A stretch of DNA of 64,000 nucleotides from Apoderus coryli (taxonomy: Eukaryota; Arthropoda; Insecta; Coleoptera; Attelabidae). The position numbers and the translations under genes are program-made. The notes under the pieces are model-generated. The model saw nothing but the letters and a program-made list of their open reading frames with translations, was not told the DNA's origin and made no database searches. This document shows, piece after piece, positions 1-11,682 of this stretch (positions are counted from its first letter, which is position 1; each line of letters begins with the position of its first letter). The DNA is taken from contig OU452198.1 of the NCBI GenBank assembly GCA_911728435.2, positions 21,052,001-21,116,000 on the forward strand, given 5' to 3'.

Positions 1-1838
1 ATGTATTACTTTTGTAAAGTATACCATTACGCAAGTAGAACTGTGCAGCGCATTTACGTACAGATAGCTCAGCCGACTCAGGATCTTTCAGGGCATCATG
101 GATTTTCTTCAAAGATTTATCTTTACACTGTTCTGACAGAAAATCTTCATTTTCCAATAAACATGTAGGAATTTCATAAAAATCTGGATTGTCCAGATTG
201 GTTGACGATGGGATTGGATTCCTTGATAAAAAATCTGCATCGGAATGTGTTAAGCCATTTTTGTGAACAATTGAGTAATCATATTCGGATAGCCGAATAC
301 TCCACCTAGCCAATTTCCCTGTTGGGCCTTTTATGGATTTTAGCCAACATAATGCATGATGATCAGTGACAATTCTTATGTGCCTGCCGTATATATAATG
401 CCGTAAGTATCCTAAAGCCCAGATCGCGCCTAAAGCTTCCAATACAGTAACCGATAAGTTTTGTTCAGATTTTGTAGTGCTCCTAGAAATGTATGCGACT
501 GGGTGCAATTTGTCTGTATCGCTTCTTTGTAAAAGAACCGCACCTAAACCTAATTTGCTTGCATCTGTATGCAATTCACAGTCTTTTTGAGGATTAAAAT
601 GTGCTAACAGGGGTGTATTCAATAGTTTTTCTTTAAGTGTGTCAAATGAATTTCTTTCCACATCGGACCACTCAAATTTGACATCTTTCTTTAAGAGATT
701 ATATAATGGTCTTGCTATTTTTGAAAAATCTTGTATATGCTTACGATAAAAGTTACAAAGTCCTAAAAATCCTTGTAATTGTTTGATTTTTGTGGGTGTT
801 GGGAAATTCGAAATGGATTCTAGTTTTGATTTATCAAGTAGTATACCCTTCTGAGATACTTGGTACCCTAAAATTTTAATTTCGTTCATAGCAAAATAAC
901 ATTTGCTTGGTTTTAGTGTGAGTCCCGCCGACTTCAATTTATCAAAAACTTTTTTTAAACGAGTCAAATGTTCTTCAAAAGTAGAAGAAAAAATTATTAA
1001 ATCATCTATATAAACAAGAATTTCTCGCCACTTCATGTCACCAAATAACTTATCTATCATATATTGAAATCGTGCCGGGGCATTACATAGACCAAACGGT
1101 AATACGTTCCATTCAAATAACCCGTCAGCGGTGATAAACGCGAATTTTTCTTTCGAGGTTTCCTCTATTCCTATTTGATGATATCCAGAAAATAGATCTA
1201 ATACTGTATAATATCTTGTATTATTTAGAGAACTAATAACATCATCTATTAATGGTAACGGATATACATCTTTTTTTGTGATATTGTTTAATTTTCGATA
1301 ATCAACACAAAAGCGTAAACTACCATCTTTCTTTTTTACCAATACTACGGGACTTGACCACGGAGATTCGCTTTGTCTTATTATGTTATTTTTTAACATA
1401 AAGTCTACTTGATCTAAAATTATTTCTCTTTCCTTTTGGGATACCCTATACGGACGGCTTTTTATAGGTCTATTGTCTCCTGTATCAATGGTATGCTCTG
1501 TTAAATCTGTAAAACCCATTTGAGTGATATCAAAAGCAAAAATGCTTGAATAATCAATAATTAGCGAAGTCAGCGTTTTACGCTGAGAAGTGGTTAGTCC
1601 ATTTGAAATGTTAATTTCAGTAAGATTAAATTGCGTCGGTTGGCAAATTAATATATTTCTGGCCGTTATATTTATTATCGGAATTTTTTCTAAAAATCCT
1701 ATAGTAGTGTTTTTGTAAACTTTTTTGATTGGATAACGAATTTGTTCTAGAGTGATTTTAAGGGGATTTTCTGTGAAAGAAAGCTTAATCCCATGTTTTA
1801 AAAATAAGAGATCGTTCGGATAGAAAAATAATTATTTA
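1..1838 (-). pseudogene. pol: Gypsy pol: reverse transcriptase and RNase H, partial at window edge
   Basis: Minus-strand frame open from about 1838 to base 1, where the window cuts it. Read from high to low coordinates it shows the RT finger motif PWSSPVVLVKKK near 1330-1365, a CVDYRKLN block, the catalytic YIDD box near 1002-1013, then RNase H with TDASKLGLGAVLL near 535-575 and TDHHALCWL near 345-375. The last ~70 bases look like the start of the integrase N-terminal region. This is the Ty3/Gypsy order protease-RT-RNase H-integrase. It lies in a different frame from the protease upstream; the frames meet near 1800-1838, which looks like a single-base indel and not a designed frameshift. RT chemistry copies element RNA into DNA in cytoplasmic particles. 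Beyond the frame break no internal stop was seen, so decay is mild. Confidence 0.85.
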
Positions 1839-2346
1839 TGTGTTCTATTACGTTTGGGAAATTTATAGTATATTTGATTTGTGTCTTTTCCTTAAAATTG
1901 AGAATATAATCCTGTGCTAGTGTAATTTTAATTAAATTTTGTGTTTGTGTATCATCCTGAATAATGGTATTTATCATTCCCACATCTTCTGAAAAGGTAA
2001 TTTTTGTTAAATTTTCATCATCACCTGATAAGAGGATTTGTTTTTTTGAAAAATCAATAATTGCATTACTTGTTGTTAAAAACGTCGTTCCTAATAATAA
2101 AGATTTCGGAAGATCCTCTATAATTAATACATTGATGTTAAATTTTAATTTATTAAATGTGACATTTATGTTAGCTTCGCCCAAAATTTTTAATAAATTT
2201 CCACCCGCTGACCTTAATCTCAAAGTTTCGCATTTTAAAGGCGTAAAATTTTTTATTAATGCAGGTGTAGCGACATTTTCACTACACCCCGTATCAATAA
2301 TTATTTCAACATTACACGTATTATTTACCACACCGCGAACGATCAA
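1798..2346 (-). CDS. Gypsy aspartic protease domain
   Basis: A 182-residue minus-strand frame with a retropepsin signature: IIIDTGCSENVATP at about residues 15-28 (DTG active site) and the downstream hydrophobic block LLLGTTFLTTSNAIIDF that matches the flap-to-C-terminal core of retroviral-type proteases. It would cut the Gag-Pol polyprotein in the particle. No ATG-initiated start is apparent (the frame opens at a TTG); it is expected to be made as part of Gag-Pol. It ends at a TAA at 1798-1800, just as the RT frame takes over in another phase, so protease and RT are separated by a frame change. Confidence 0.75.
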   Translation of the reverse strand: MIVRGVVNNTCNVEIIIDTGCSENVATPALIKNFTPLKCETLRLRSAGGNLLKILGEANINVTFNKLKFNINVLIIEDLPKSLLLGTTFLTTSNAIIDFSKKQILLSGDDENLTKITFSEDVGMINTIIQDDTQTQNLIKITLAQDYILNFKEKTQIKYTINFPNVIEHINNYFSIRTISYF

Positions 2347-2396
2347 TATTTTTTCTTGAGAAATACTTAATAAGAGAGGGACGCCCGTGTCTTTTT

Positions 2397-2972
2397 TTAC
2401 GAACGTCCCCCATTTACATTTGGGGAATCCGGTACAGGCTCAATAGCTAATAGATTAGAATTATTGTTATTATGTGGAGTTCTAGAAACTCGATTTGGAG
2501 TATAATTTCTTCTATCATTTTTTCGTTTCTGCGACCAACACGAACTGCCAACGTGTCCTATTTTGTTACACTTGAAACATTTGGGTTTATTCCGATTATT
2601 ACGAGAATTTGTTAATTTGGAAAAATTATATTTAGGTTGGCGATTTTTATTAGATTTAATATTGTTGCCATAATACGTTTTCTTTTTGTCATACTGTATG
2701 GTCGATGAATTTGTTGAAGGTCCTTCAATATTCATGTTAGACATTCGGTCAGAAATTGTTAAAATTGATTTTTGATATGAGTTTTCAACTTTAGATAACA
2801 TGGTCAACTTAGTTACATCACTTAATTTATTTAAAAATTGTATAAAACGTTCTTTAGTCATTTGTGGTTCTTGAAATAGAATAGTATATTGTACAACGAA
2901 CATGAAATGACATATATTTCCTACGAGTATGATCGTTTGCAGCATGAGCCGCAGGCGAGTGCTGCAAATCAT
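2397..2972 (-). pseudogene. gag: Gypsy gag, nucleocapsid (CCHC) portion
   Basis: Carboxy half of the Gag of the minus-strand Gypsy element. A single perfect zinc knuckle CFKCNKIGHVGSSC (C-x2-C-x4-H-x4-C) lies near 2539-2582, in a basic, Asn/Lys/Arg-rich context typical of RNA-binding nucleocapsid. Gag-like sequence starts around VQYTILFQEPQ; the residues ahead of that come from the palindrome at 2902-2996, so the listed start is artificial. The amino half of Gag is at 3396-4490 and the two are separated by an insertion, so Gag cannot be made in one piece. Confidence 0.75.
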
Positions 2973-2996
2973 ACGAGTAGGAAATGGTCATTTCAT
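2902..2996. repeat. Imperfect palindrome, ~45-bp arms
   Basis: Arms 2902-2948 and 2952-2996 are near-complementary. Each arm carries ATGAAATGAC, then TTTCCTAC, GTATGAT and TTTGCAGCA in the same order, meeting at a GC-rich centre (gagccgcaggcgag). It would fold to a long hairpin. It sits at the Gag breakpoint, next to the insertion at 3000-3416. It is not recognisable as part of Gag. Confidence 0.7.
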
Positions 2997-2999
2997 ACT

Positions 3000-3416
3000 T
3001 TTTCTACGACTGTTTTAATGCTTTTGAATAAATTTAACATAGTTTTTAGGCAAATATTTGTTTTTCGAAACTTACCCTTGTTAGCATATAAGTCTAAATA
3101 CGATAAATTAGAAGTATTAAATTGACTAGGTGGTGTTAAACTATATTCACTATCACTGTTTATGTGTTTTGAAATTACTGTCAATTTGGTGTTTGTATTT
3201 TCGGCGTTGCTATGGTGATTTTTCATGCCCGCCGCTACTTTTGTCATTACAATTGATTACACAATGAAATTTTATCCGTGCGTAATAATATTTCCCCCTA
3301 GTTGCTAGGCAACTATTATTACGCACGGATAAATGATAAACCGCATTACAATGTACTACATTGTCAAATCATGATTGAACATATAATAAAGGCATTTAAA
3401 GACAGTCGTAGAAAAA
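3000..3416. mobile_element. Small TIR (MITE-like) insertion splitting gag
   Basis: The ends are inverted: TTTTCTACGACTGT at about 3001-3014 and its complement at 3402-3416, with weaker similarity reaching ~30 bp (a TTTAAATGC-type block follows on each side). The gag frame runs into it from the right and resumes left of 2902, so it is an insertion of about 0.4 kb. Inside, 3271-3290 and 3314-3333 form a perfect 20-bp hairpin, whose loop holds a second small palindrome (gttgctaggcaac). An 84-codon minus-strand frame (2993-3247) has no recognised domain. No clear target-site duplication was found. Confidence 0.5.
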
Positions 3417-4490
3417 ATAATTTTGTATATAAAGTGGATGAATGCCTGCTTCAAAGTAATCACGAATTTTACTAAAATCCATTTCAGGATCATATTCTTC
3501 ACACAAATTTACCACTTTATAAAAGAATTTTTTAATGTCTTCATCTTCTTTTTGCTTTAGAGACGTTAATCGTAATTTAAGTTCCCTATCTGGATTTGTT
3601 GATCCAAATTCTTTTAAAAAATCTTTTTTGATATCTTTCCAAGTTTTATTATTATTTGCTGCTTGAGCTTTATAGATTTTATACCACACGTTAGCTGCAC
3701 CTAATAAAAAGGATTCAAAATTGTTTATTTTATATTTATCTTCCCAACAATTTATAGTAGAACTTCTTTCAAAATTCTTAATAAAACCGTAAGGATTGTC
3801 ACCGTCTGCTGGCTCAAATAATTGCGGGGATACAAATTTTGGAATGGCAGGGGATCTTTCAATTTCTCTAGCCGTACTTATAGTTACATTTGCCATTTTT
3901 TTATTTATATTAGTCCCTTGATTTTGTTGTGATTTGTTATCACTCGAATCACCTAACGTTGTTAAAGTTAAAGCACTAGAAGCGTTAAACGAACTTCTTC
4001 GTTTTAAGACAGAATTAAAAAATGTGTCGTATACTTCTTTCGAGATTTCTAATTTAGGAATAACGTTCGTATGGAATGGAGATGTTAACGTTATACCGAG
4101 TTGTGTCGATGTTGATGGACCTGCTACCTGATGTCCTGCTCCCGACTTTTCGCCTAAATTTTCAGCAGCTTCTGTGTCGAAATTTAATGATTTTTGTAAA
4201 GTTTCTGATAATTCTCTGATTGTACTTTCTTCCGATGTTGTAGAACTACTTTCGCTGCTATTATTACTAGTTTTTTCGGAGCCTAAGATTGTTAGATCAC
4301 AATTCTCCGCAGTAAGCTTACTATGTATACCTAAATCAACGAAGAAATTTCGGTGACCCAAATTTGCGCAAACAGTATTTCGATTTTTTACTAATTTTTT
4401 TATCTCCAGATGACATTTAAAATAAATAGGCAATATGAAACAAACATTGGAGTTAAAAAATTCCAGATCGGCGCCTCCACCAATTGTCAC
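3396..4490 (-). pseudogene. gag: Gypsy gag, amino part (retrotransposon gag domain)
   Basis: Minus-strand frame of 364 codons. The second half is a clear retrotrans_gag/capsid region: FVSPQLFEPADGDNPYGF, then FLLGAANVWYKIYKA, TWKDIKKDFLKEFG and LKLRLTSLKQKEDEDI, the conserved pattern W..(I/F)...F...FG...L...L..L.Q...E.. of Gypsy Gags. The frame opens at a GTG that is the last bases of the LTR, so that start is not real. The first ATG in frame is at 3894-3896 (MANVTISTAREIERS) and gives a start just before the conserved domain; the Ser-rich 200-residue leader may be untranslated. The frame is cut at 3402-3416 by the insertion. Confidence 0.75.
4466..4482 (-). other. Primer-binding site of the minus-strand Gypsy element
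   Basis: Two bases inside the LTR, the minus strand reads TGGTGGAGGCGCCGATC. It begins with TGG, the complement of a tRNA CCA end, at the right distance from the LTR. I cannot name the tRNA. Confidence 0.6.
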
Positions 4491-5280
4491 GTTTCTCTTT
4501 TAGTCAAATAGAACCGTGGACTAGAAACGTAAATACGGGACCAGGTCTGGATAGTTTAAAACACCCAATGTTCATCTACACTAAACATTTATTAAGAACT
4601 AATGGTATATGACAATTATGGCTTTTCAGCCTAATAATTATGATGGAGAATAACAAGTTACTAAAGCTAACACTGACAAAAGTTTGGATAAATGTTAATA
4701 CAATATAGAATAAGTATAAAATAATAAAGTACTTACAAATGAGTCATCACTAGGCGTTCAGGTCTGGTCACCAACATTAACTTAATTAACTATTAATATT
4801 AGCTTGATTAATTATTGACACAACTGGAAAGTTGGTCCTCTGAATATTATTATTTATAGGAAAAGGGTTGTCCCTTCTCAGTTCCTTGGAAAGAAACTTG
4901 CGTCTAAATCCTCCCTGTCTTGACCAATGATAATGAGGGAGGCTGGATTTAATCAAAGATGGTTTCCAGACTTCTCTATGCTAATTGGTTATAAACATAA
5001 TAATTATATTGCGCCACCGCCCCTACGTCGCGTTTATTTAGATGTGGTGGTCAGAATAGCTGATGCTGCATTTTTCAGTATGACTACCCTTGAAAGCGGA
5101 GGGTAAGAGGTAGGGCTCTTGATTATCGAGAAATGGTGACTCATCTAGATAAACTAGAATAAACAGGAAAATAATATTTTTGTATTTTTCCATCGAACAT
5201 CTGGGGTTGTTATTTTGTATAATAATAAAATAATTTATATTTATTTATTAATAATTATTTTGGAATATGTACTCGTGACA
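4485..5280 (-). repeat. 5' LTR of the minus-strand Gypsy element (796 bp)
   Basis: Bounded by TGTCACG at 4485 and CGTGACA at 5274-5280, a 7-bp inverted repeat with the canonical TG...CA ends, and adjoining the PBS. The partner LTR would lie left of base 1, outside the window, so the boundaries rest on the terminal repeat and the PBS, not on comparison of two LTRs. No coding frame inside. Confidence 0.65.
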
Positions 5281-8200
5281 ATATTGTTCCATTAATGTTG
5301 TAAATCTCAATTTAATGTCATAACCAAATATCAATGTCAACTTCAATGATTGCAATTTTTATCATCTCAACTGTCATCTTAAATTCATTCTATCTAATCC
5401 AGCCATTGCATGGTGAAAAATAATTAAAACGCAATTTCTTTAAAACTTCAATTAAAATTAACTGTCGCATTAATTATGCGAAGAAAGAAAAATAAAAAAG
5501 TAATCATAATGAGAGATATATGATATCTCTTTGTTACAATCCAAAATTTCCTATATTAAATAATAAGCCAAATATCCAATTTATCGAAAGTATTTATTTA
5601 AAATCTTATAATATATTCATTAATCATAGTATAAAACCTCATACAATTTATTAAAGTAGATAACATCTCATTTTAAATATTTAATACAAAACTTTACTAT
5701 TCTTGACCAATTGGCGAAGGCGCAAATTTGTGTGCAAAATTTGAGGATCCAATATCTCTGGAAATAATAAACATAAAAGTATGAAAGTTCTGTAATTTAT
5801 TTACTACTAAATATACTCTTACCTTATATAACTCCACACTCTTTCAAAATAGAAATCGATGTAATTTAGTAATTTATGTGTTTTGCTTCATAAAACACAT
5901 GTTGTGTTGTCGTTTGTTCGCGTTGGTATGGCTTCAATTTTGTCCAATTGTTGTCACTCTATTCCTTAGTTCATTCTTTATTTGTCTACCTAAAAAGAAA
6001 TTAATAATGTTGAATAATTAAATAATTATTAACTACAGAATTTGTGTAGTTATTGGTATTACTGCCACAGCTTGTTCAAATGATTACTTACCTTTTATTC
6101 ATTGTGTTGTAGCACACGGTTGGTTGTATTTATACATGTTCTGTTATTTTCCGTTTTCTTTTAACGTTGTTCACTATTTTGTATCGCTTGTGCAATGATT
6201 ATTTGTAGTTTTACATAATAATATAATATTTTATTGAACAGGGTATAAACAATAACAAACCTATATTTAGGATCGAGCTACTTCGGTTGACCATCGACCC
6301 AAATCGATGTGTCAATGTATTCGATTTGCGCGCAGCTAGCCGTAGGCTATAAACTTTTCTATTAGGCGTAGTAGCAAGGGGGGTATTAGTATGATTACAC
6401 GGGATTTCTTAGCGTTAGGGTTATTAAATAATATTATTATACTTACCTTGTAATCCTTAACGTTATGTTGTTTTGTTTCATGAATTATAATTACCAATTA
6501 TAATTTTTCTGTATGTCACTAATCTTTAATTGGCCAAATTTCAGTAGATACGACAATGTATTTTCTAATTGTTTGATCCTATTGCTTTTATTGATTTTGC
6601 ATTTTCATGCGTCGATATTGAAGAGAGGGCAAAGGTACAATTTTGGAGAAGAACGGTTGACCGAGGAAAAAATTTTTGATTAGCGGCTTCGATTCTTGAA
6701 GAAATGTGATGAACGTTTTCTAAAATTTTTAAAGTATTTAATTACTACCCTGATGGGATTTAGATTTTAGAAAATCATAAATGATTTTATCCGTTGTGTA
6801 GTATCGGAGTTTACGTTGTAATTAGTGGATACGTGAGTTGGATAAATCAATACCCTTAATTGGGAATTATAAATCATATTTGCCGTCTGGTCGTTAATTC
6901 AAATATGGCGTCCAGTACCTGATAAAGTAGCACGTGTCGTTTCATTTAATTTGTTTTGTGTCTACTTGGTTATCGCCAGTTAATAATAACTTTTGTTACT
7001 TGTAAATTAGTAACGTGTTACTTAGTATGTTTTGAACATAAAAACCGTTAACCGCGTGAAACCGTTTAACCGTACGCGAAGACCTATCTGTGCACGTTGT
7101 AGCTGTGAGCTGTTAGTAACTATATCGAGTTTGTTACGCTGCTGTTACACAAGCAGTGTGTTGAAGGTGTTGTATAATCCGCACCAATGTTTACATTTTG
7201 AACTTTTACATTTGTGTGCCTACTGTATGTACCTACTCCTGTATTGGACTGCACTGATTATGATATTGTTGTATTGAGATGCCATTTTGTATTGATGATT
7301 GTATTCATGCGAATGTATTGATAATACAGTACCGTACAAGTATAGTATAACGATTGAAATCTGGTAAGAGATTTATTGTTAATAATTATAAGAAATGAAT
7401 GAGACATTTCATCGTGTATTTAAATTTGAAATTTTTCGGAACTATTCTATACAGAGTGAATAAATTTAAGTGCAAAATTTCTCTCAAAGAATATTTAATT
7501 GTTGTATTAATTTGATTGACATATTTTTTTTGTGATTTAATTCTAGTATTGACTCTAGTGATCTAGTACTAACTAGACTCTTAAATTATCTGCATAATTT
7601 AAGTTTCAGAACCTAAAGAAAATTGTTGTTTCTTTATTGTTGATTGAATAATTGAACTATTGTTTAGTTAAGTAATTGAATTGAGTAAGTTAGTACCATA
7701 ATTTTCATGATTCAGTCTCAATATCTATTGTTTGTTAAATACTAACCAAATTACTAATCTAAAATTTTATAAATATCGTTTAAGATCTTCCAATTTCATA
7801 TCACATTTAATTTTAATACATTTGCTATTTTATTATTTTAAAACTGAGTTTCATTCCAATCACTTGCAGCATCAGCGAATTGGTATCACTTATATCTCAG
7901 CGACAGGGCCTTATTCACGACCCCATATTATTTTTTTCTTTTGCTTACCGAGCTAGCCGAGCAAAACAAAAATATTGCTGCCGACTTTTGTTTTACTCAT
8001 TCCATCTCGAGTGATGCAAAGTTGGTAGCATCTTATCTTCTACATTTCGTGACCAAAATTTTTTCTATGTTAAATTTATAAAATAATAATTGTTCCACAA
8101 TGTGGTAAGTTGGAGGCTTATTATTAACGTTAAAATTTATACCTTGAATATGTATATTTATTTGCAGACTTAATAATTTAATTGTCCCCTATGGATATAT
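5281..8200. other. Unassigned AT-rich DNA
   Basis: No recognisable gene, RNA or element end. Short frames at 7032-7277 and 7732-7956 have no family likeness. Splice-donor-like GGTAAG motifs occur on the minus strand near 5820, 6090 and 6443, without matching open exons. Confidence 0.6.
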
Positions 8201-8203
8201 TAG

Positions 8204-8660
8204 GAAACAAGAAATCCCTTTGGGATTTCCCAGTCGTTTTGTGGTAGTCTTATCTATGACAAAAGTCTTGAGGGTTATAAAAAAAAACTGAAAATATGGG
8301 TTGAAAACCTAATCACAAAAATAGAATTACATTTGAGACACGCTGTATATAAATAAATTTTATGACACCACTCTAACAAACTAAGAAAACTCAAAGTAAA
8401 ATTTGAATTTTCTCTGTCATAATAATAAATAATTTTTCCTAAAAATGATTTCACCCTGTATAAAAAAATTTATGAAACCATTCTAACATACTACAAAAAA
8501 TCAAAAGTTTTCTAACTTTTTTGTTTCGCTCTAAAAAATTTAAGCGTTGTAAAACTAATATATTTTTCTGTATGACCCTGTATATGGTTTTTTTAATTTA
8601 TTCTACACTTAACCACAGTATATTTAATATTTACGATGACTTAACGTTTTTGCTACAGCT
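8204..8660 (+). repeat. R1 repeat fragment (palindromic end plus partial modules)
   Basis: Starts with the family's signature end, ACAAGAAATCCCTTTGGG then GATTTCCCAGTCGTTTTG, which contains a small palindrome (AAATCCC/GGGATTT). It continues with 'accctgtata'-type module borders near 8450 and 8575. The same end is seen at 17,050-17,100 (inverted), 19,857, 23,149 and 57,812. Truncated. Confidence 0.65.
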
Positions 8661-10298
8661 GATTATTTAAAGAATCAAAAACACTATCGACAGTTTTATT
8701 ACCTTACACCTCTAGTTCACATGTTTTAATTTTTTGTATGTTGGTAACATTGACTTTTGTTATCTATCAAAGTCTATAGGCATTAGCATTTTTCTTCGTT
8801 GACAATTAACTGAAAAAGTTATGTTGAAAATGAGTGGCAATTACCCCTATCACATCAGTTCAAGTGAACATAGAAGTGAGGCAAAGCTGTGCTAATTTAA
8901 TAGACTTTGCCTCGCCTCACAATTGTTCTACTCCCTGGTTTTCAAGAATAGCTGCCCAGCTGATCTAGGTAGTATCCTTCTACGTAAATATCAGTTAGGT
9001 TCAACTGAGCGACAGTTGAACGTACCATATCAATTCAAGTGAATAGCGATAAGTGAATATTTATTTGAAAAACAACAAACTGTAATAACTTTTATGTTAC
9101 GACTTATTATTACTTATTATTATTGTATACATTAATATTGGGTGAAATAAACACTACTACTACTACTTATAAAAAAATATATAAATGCAAAATTATAAAT
9201 GGTTTTCTCTCATTGACTGAATACTTGGAATACCACGTTAATACCATCCAGTACATTATGTGCTTGTTTTCAAAACAATTTCTGCTATTTTGGGTTATTC
9301 TTCTTTGTTCTAAAACACGACAAATGAATTTTTAGACTACTTATGTTAAATAAATATGTGAGACAATTATCACCTTTTCAACTCTCGCAGAATTTATCTT
9401 CAGAAACCTTTATTGATTCGAAAACTATCTTAAACCTTGTTTACCATGTCAAGTCGCTACATTAATTTGATCGTTTTGAAATAATATTAATTTTCTTTTG
9501 GAAACATTATTAGTTGTACCCATGTTTCTATTTCGTGTAGGTACCTAATTGATTAGTATAAAATATTTTATATTATGCTGCTTCTATGATAAAAATACTT
9601 TCTCTAAATAAAAGTTTCTTTCCACAGAATAAGGAATGTATTATTCTGTGCTTTATGGTAAGTCGTTTTTGTTTACCAATGTGGAGATTAGGAGATACCT
9701 AAGTAGTATGTGGTATAATATGTAGGTACGTACCTAGGAACATAAACAAATCTAGCTGAAATACCTTTAAATAAACATAAAAAGTATTGTATTTTAAAGT
9801 ACTTACGTAAGAAAGCTTGTATAACATTTTCTAGTGTTTGTTTACGTACGTGTAAAATGTTTAACCTTTTATAGGTACCTACATCAAAAATCGAATTTTG
9901 GCTAGAAATAAACATTAGGTATTAATAGAATATAATTACCGTGTACAATAACCAATATTAGAATGAATTTTATTATGTTTTTTCTATTTTCAAACAAATT
10001 AAAAGAATTTATTTATATTTTATTTCGAAATGACACTTGTCATAATTGTCATACAGCAAATATTAGCTCTTTAGTTCCTTGGTTGTCAGATTTATTTTTT
10101 CTTAGTATATAAAATATGTAATATATATTTATAGGGGAGAATATTTTCTTAAAAGTGGATTTGAAACTAAAGTTTTCATGAAAGAAAATTGAAAATAAAG
10201 ATTGGCTAATTTAAGTTTGTGGTTAATTAACTTGTGTTGGGTATGTAAATTGAATTGGGCTTGATTGATTTTGGTATTTTACGCCAATAATGATATAT
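8661..10298. other. Unassigned DNA; AATAAA with an ACT microsatellite
   Basis: No gene recognised. At 9147-9172 an AATAAA is followed by a short run of ACT triplets, the kind of tail left by a non-LTR retroposon, but nothing upstream is recognisable as LINE or SINE. Confidence 0.4.
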
Positions 10299-10868
10299 TG
10301 AATAAAGTGTGGCAACCGCAACTTTCGCAATTTTTGTAGGTTGTTGTCACGTTTTGAAAGAATTGAATGGAATGACATATAAATAATATGAATTTTTTTC
10401 CACAACGAAATTATTTTAGCAAAGGTAAAATAAAATAAACTTGGGGAAATTAAGATTATATTTAACTAACCATCTGCAGGTGTGTCGGGTCTCAATAGGT
10501 TTCAGTTTAATTAAGCTATTGCGCGAATAATAAGTACGAGGTGTAGGATAGAGATAATTTGAAAGACATTCTGGCAGCAAAGCATTGTAAGTTGGTATGT
10601 TGTTTAATCGAGTAGATTCCATAAGAATAGCACACAAATCTGTTTTCTTTTCTACTGACTTTACTTTAATGAAAAATGTGACGATTTGGGAACTATTTTA
10701 AAAATGTTTCGCTTCAAAGGAGCCTCACCAAAAGTAGCCTATTCCCGATTCTCAATATTTAACTGTATGTTAAAGACATGGCATATTTTACACTTGTTTT
10801 GATTGTCAGAAATCTGTGCCCAACTTTATCCTGTTTTCGTTCAAGATTAGAGTGAATAAGGGCTCTCA
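10299..10868 (+). repeat. Dispersed repeat E, copy 1
   Basis: About 570 bp repeated in the same orientation at 57,240-57,790 and, as a 168-bp inverted fragment, at 17,325-17,492. Shared landmarks are AATAAAGTGTGGCA, ACTTGGGGAAATTAAGAT, ATTGCGCGAATAATAAG and GTCAAGATTAGAGTGA. No convincing coding frame, so probably a non-autonomous element; class unknown. Confidence 0.65.
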
Positions 10869-11040
10869 CAGTTTATATTAGTTGATATTGTGGAGTAGAC
10901 GTCTTTTATTTCCATCATTAACACTCCACGTCAAGAATGGATTATTTTACAAAAATTATTAAAAATAATTCAAAAGCACTAAACAAAGATAAGGGACCAA
11001 TAGTGCATGCATTCTTTAGTTTGTAAATAATCAATATATT

Positions 11041-11190
11041 GTGACGTATGTACCGCCCTCTCATTGGTAGCGAGGCGACCAATTAAAGCACCTCGCCCTG
11101 CTATGTAAGTACCAATATATAAGGTGGACGATGTTTAGTTTTAATTATCTCATGAGGATGCTAACAGTGTGAGCGAAACGCGCGTTGAGA
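11041..11190 (+). promoter_or_regulatory. Promoter-like stretch with CCAAT boxes and a TATA box
   Basis: A locally GC-richer segment holds CCAAT/ATTGG boxes at 11,063, 11,079 and 11,112 and a TATA box (TATATAAGG) at 11,116-11,124. About 25-45 bases downstream lies a short motif (ATGAGGATG ... GCGAAACGCGCG, 11,150-11,186) resembling the hairpin-plus-CGAAAC region found in terminal repeats of some retroelements. No downstream frame is recognised up to the satellite, so this may be an LTR-like promoter fragment and not a host promoter. Confidence 0.35.
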
Positions 11191-11682
11191 ATAAAAAAGT
11201 GTGTTGGTGAAGTGGTAAAACGTGTTTTAGTTTAACGCTAGAAATTGCCTGTCAGACCCTTTACTATCATCAGACTGCGTTTCGTTGATCCACGACTCAT
11301 GGGTGGTGATCGGTCAGGAATTGACAAACACTCGATTTAGATGTGGTATGTATCCCCAGATGGATACGCGTTGTAAAAGAATGTGTTTGGCTACACTACT
11401 ACTTAACTGGTGAATAGACATTCACTATAACTGGTGGACAGGGAGCCACTTACTCCATTAGTTCCCATGATCAACACATAGTCGCGTTCATATTCCCCTG
11501 TAGTTATTGGGGCTTGTTTAACAAAACCTATTTTTGGACATGCGCTAATTGCGCCGGCAGATATTTACACTCCAATCCGATCTGAACTTCTCAAGCTAGT
11601 GGAAAGTACAAGGTTGTTGCAGTGGGTGACATTCACAATTAGGTCATGAGGCTGCAGTGAAACCACCGGGACTCTCGTAATA
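11191..11682. other. Unassigned, relatively GC-rich segment before the satellite
   Basis: Base composition is more balanced than the surroundings, consistent with part of an element or an untranslated exon, but I see no protein likeness on either strand. Confidence 0.4.

Noticed and set aside
1798..1840. Programmed frameshift between protease and RT in the minus-strand Gypsy
   Set aside because: No heptamer, and this is not the usual place for a frameshift in Gypsy elements; a single-base indel explains it better.
5815..6460. Three splice-donor-like motifs on the minus strand suggesting host noncoding exons
   Set aside because: GGTAAG-type words are expected by chance in this length of AT-rich DNA and no acceptors or open exons line up.
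7032..7277. 81-codon frame considered as a small Cys-rich gene
   Set aside because: No signal peptide or cysteine pattern that fits a family, no promoter, and no repeat of it elsewhere.
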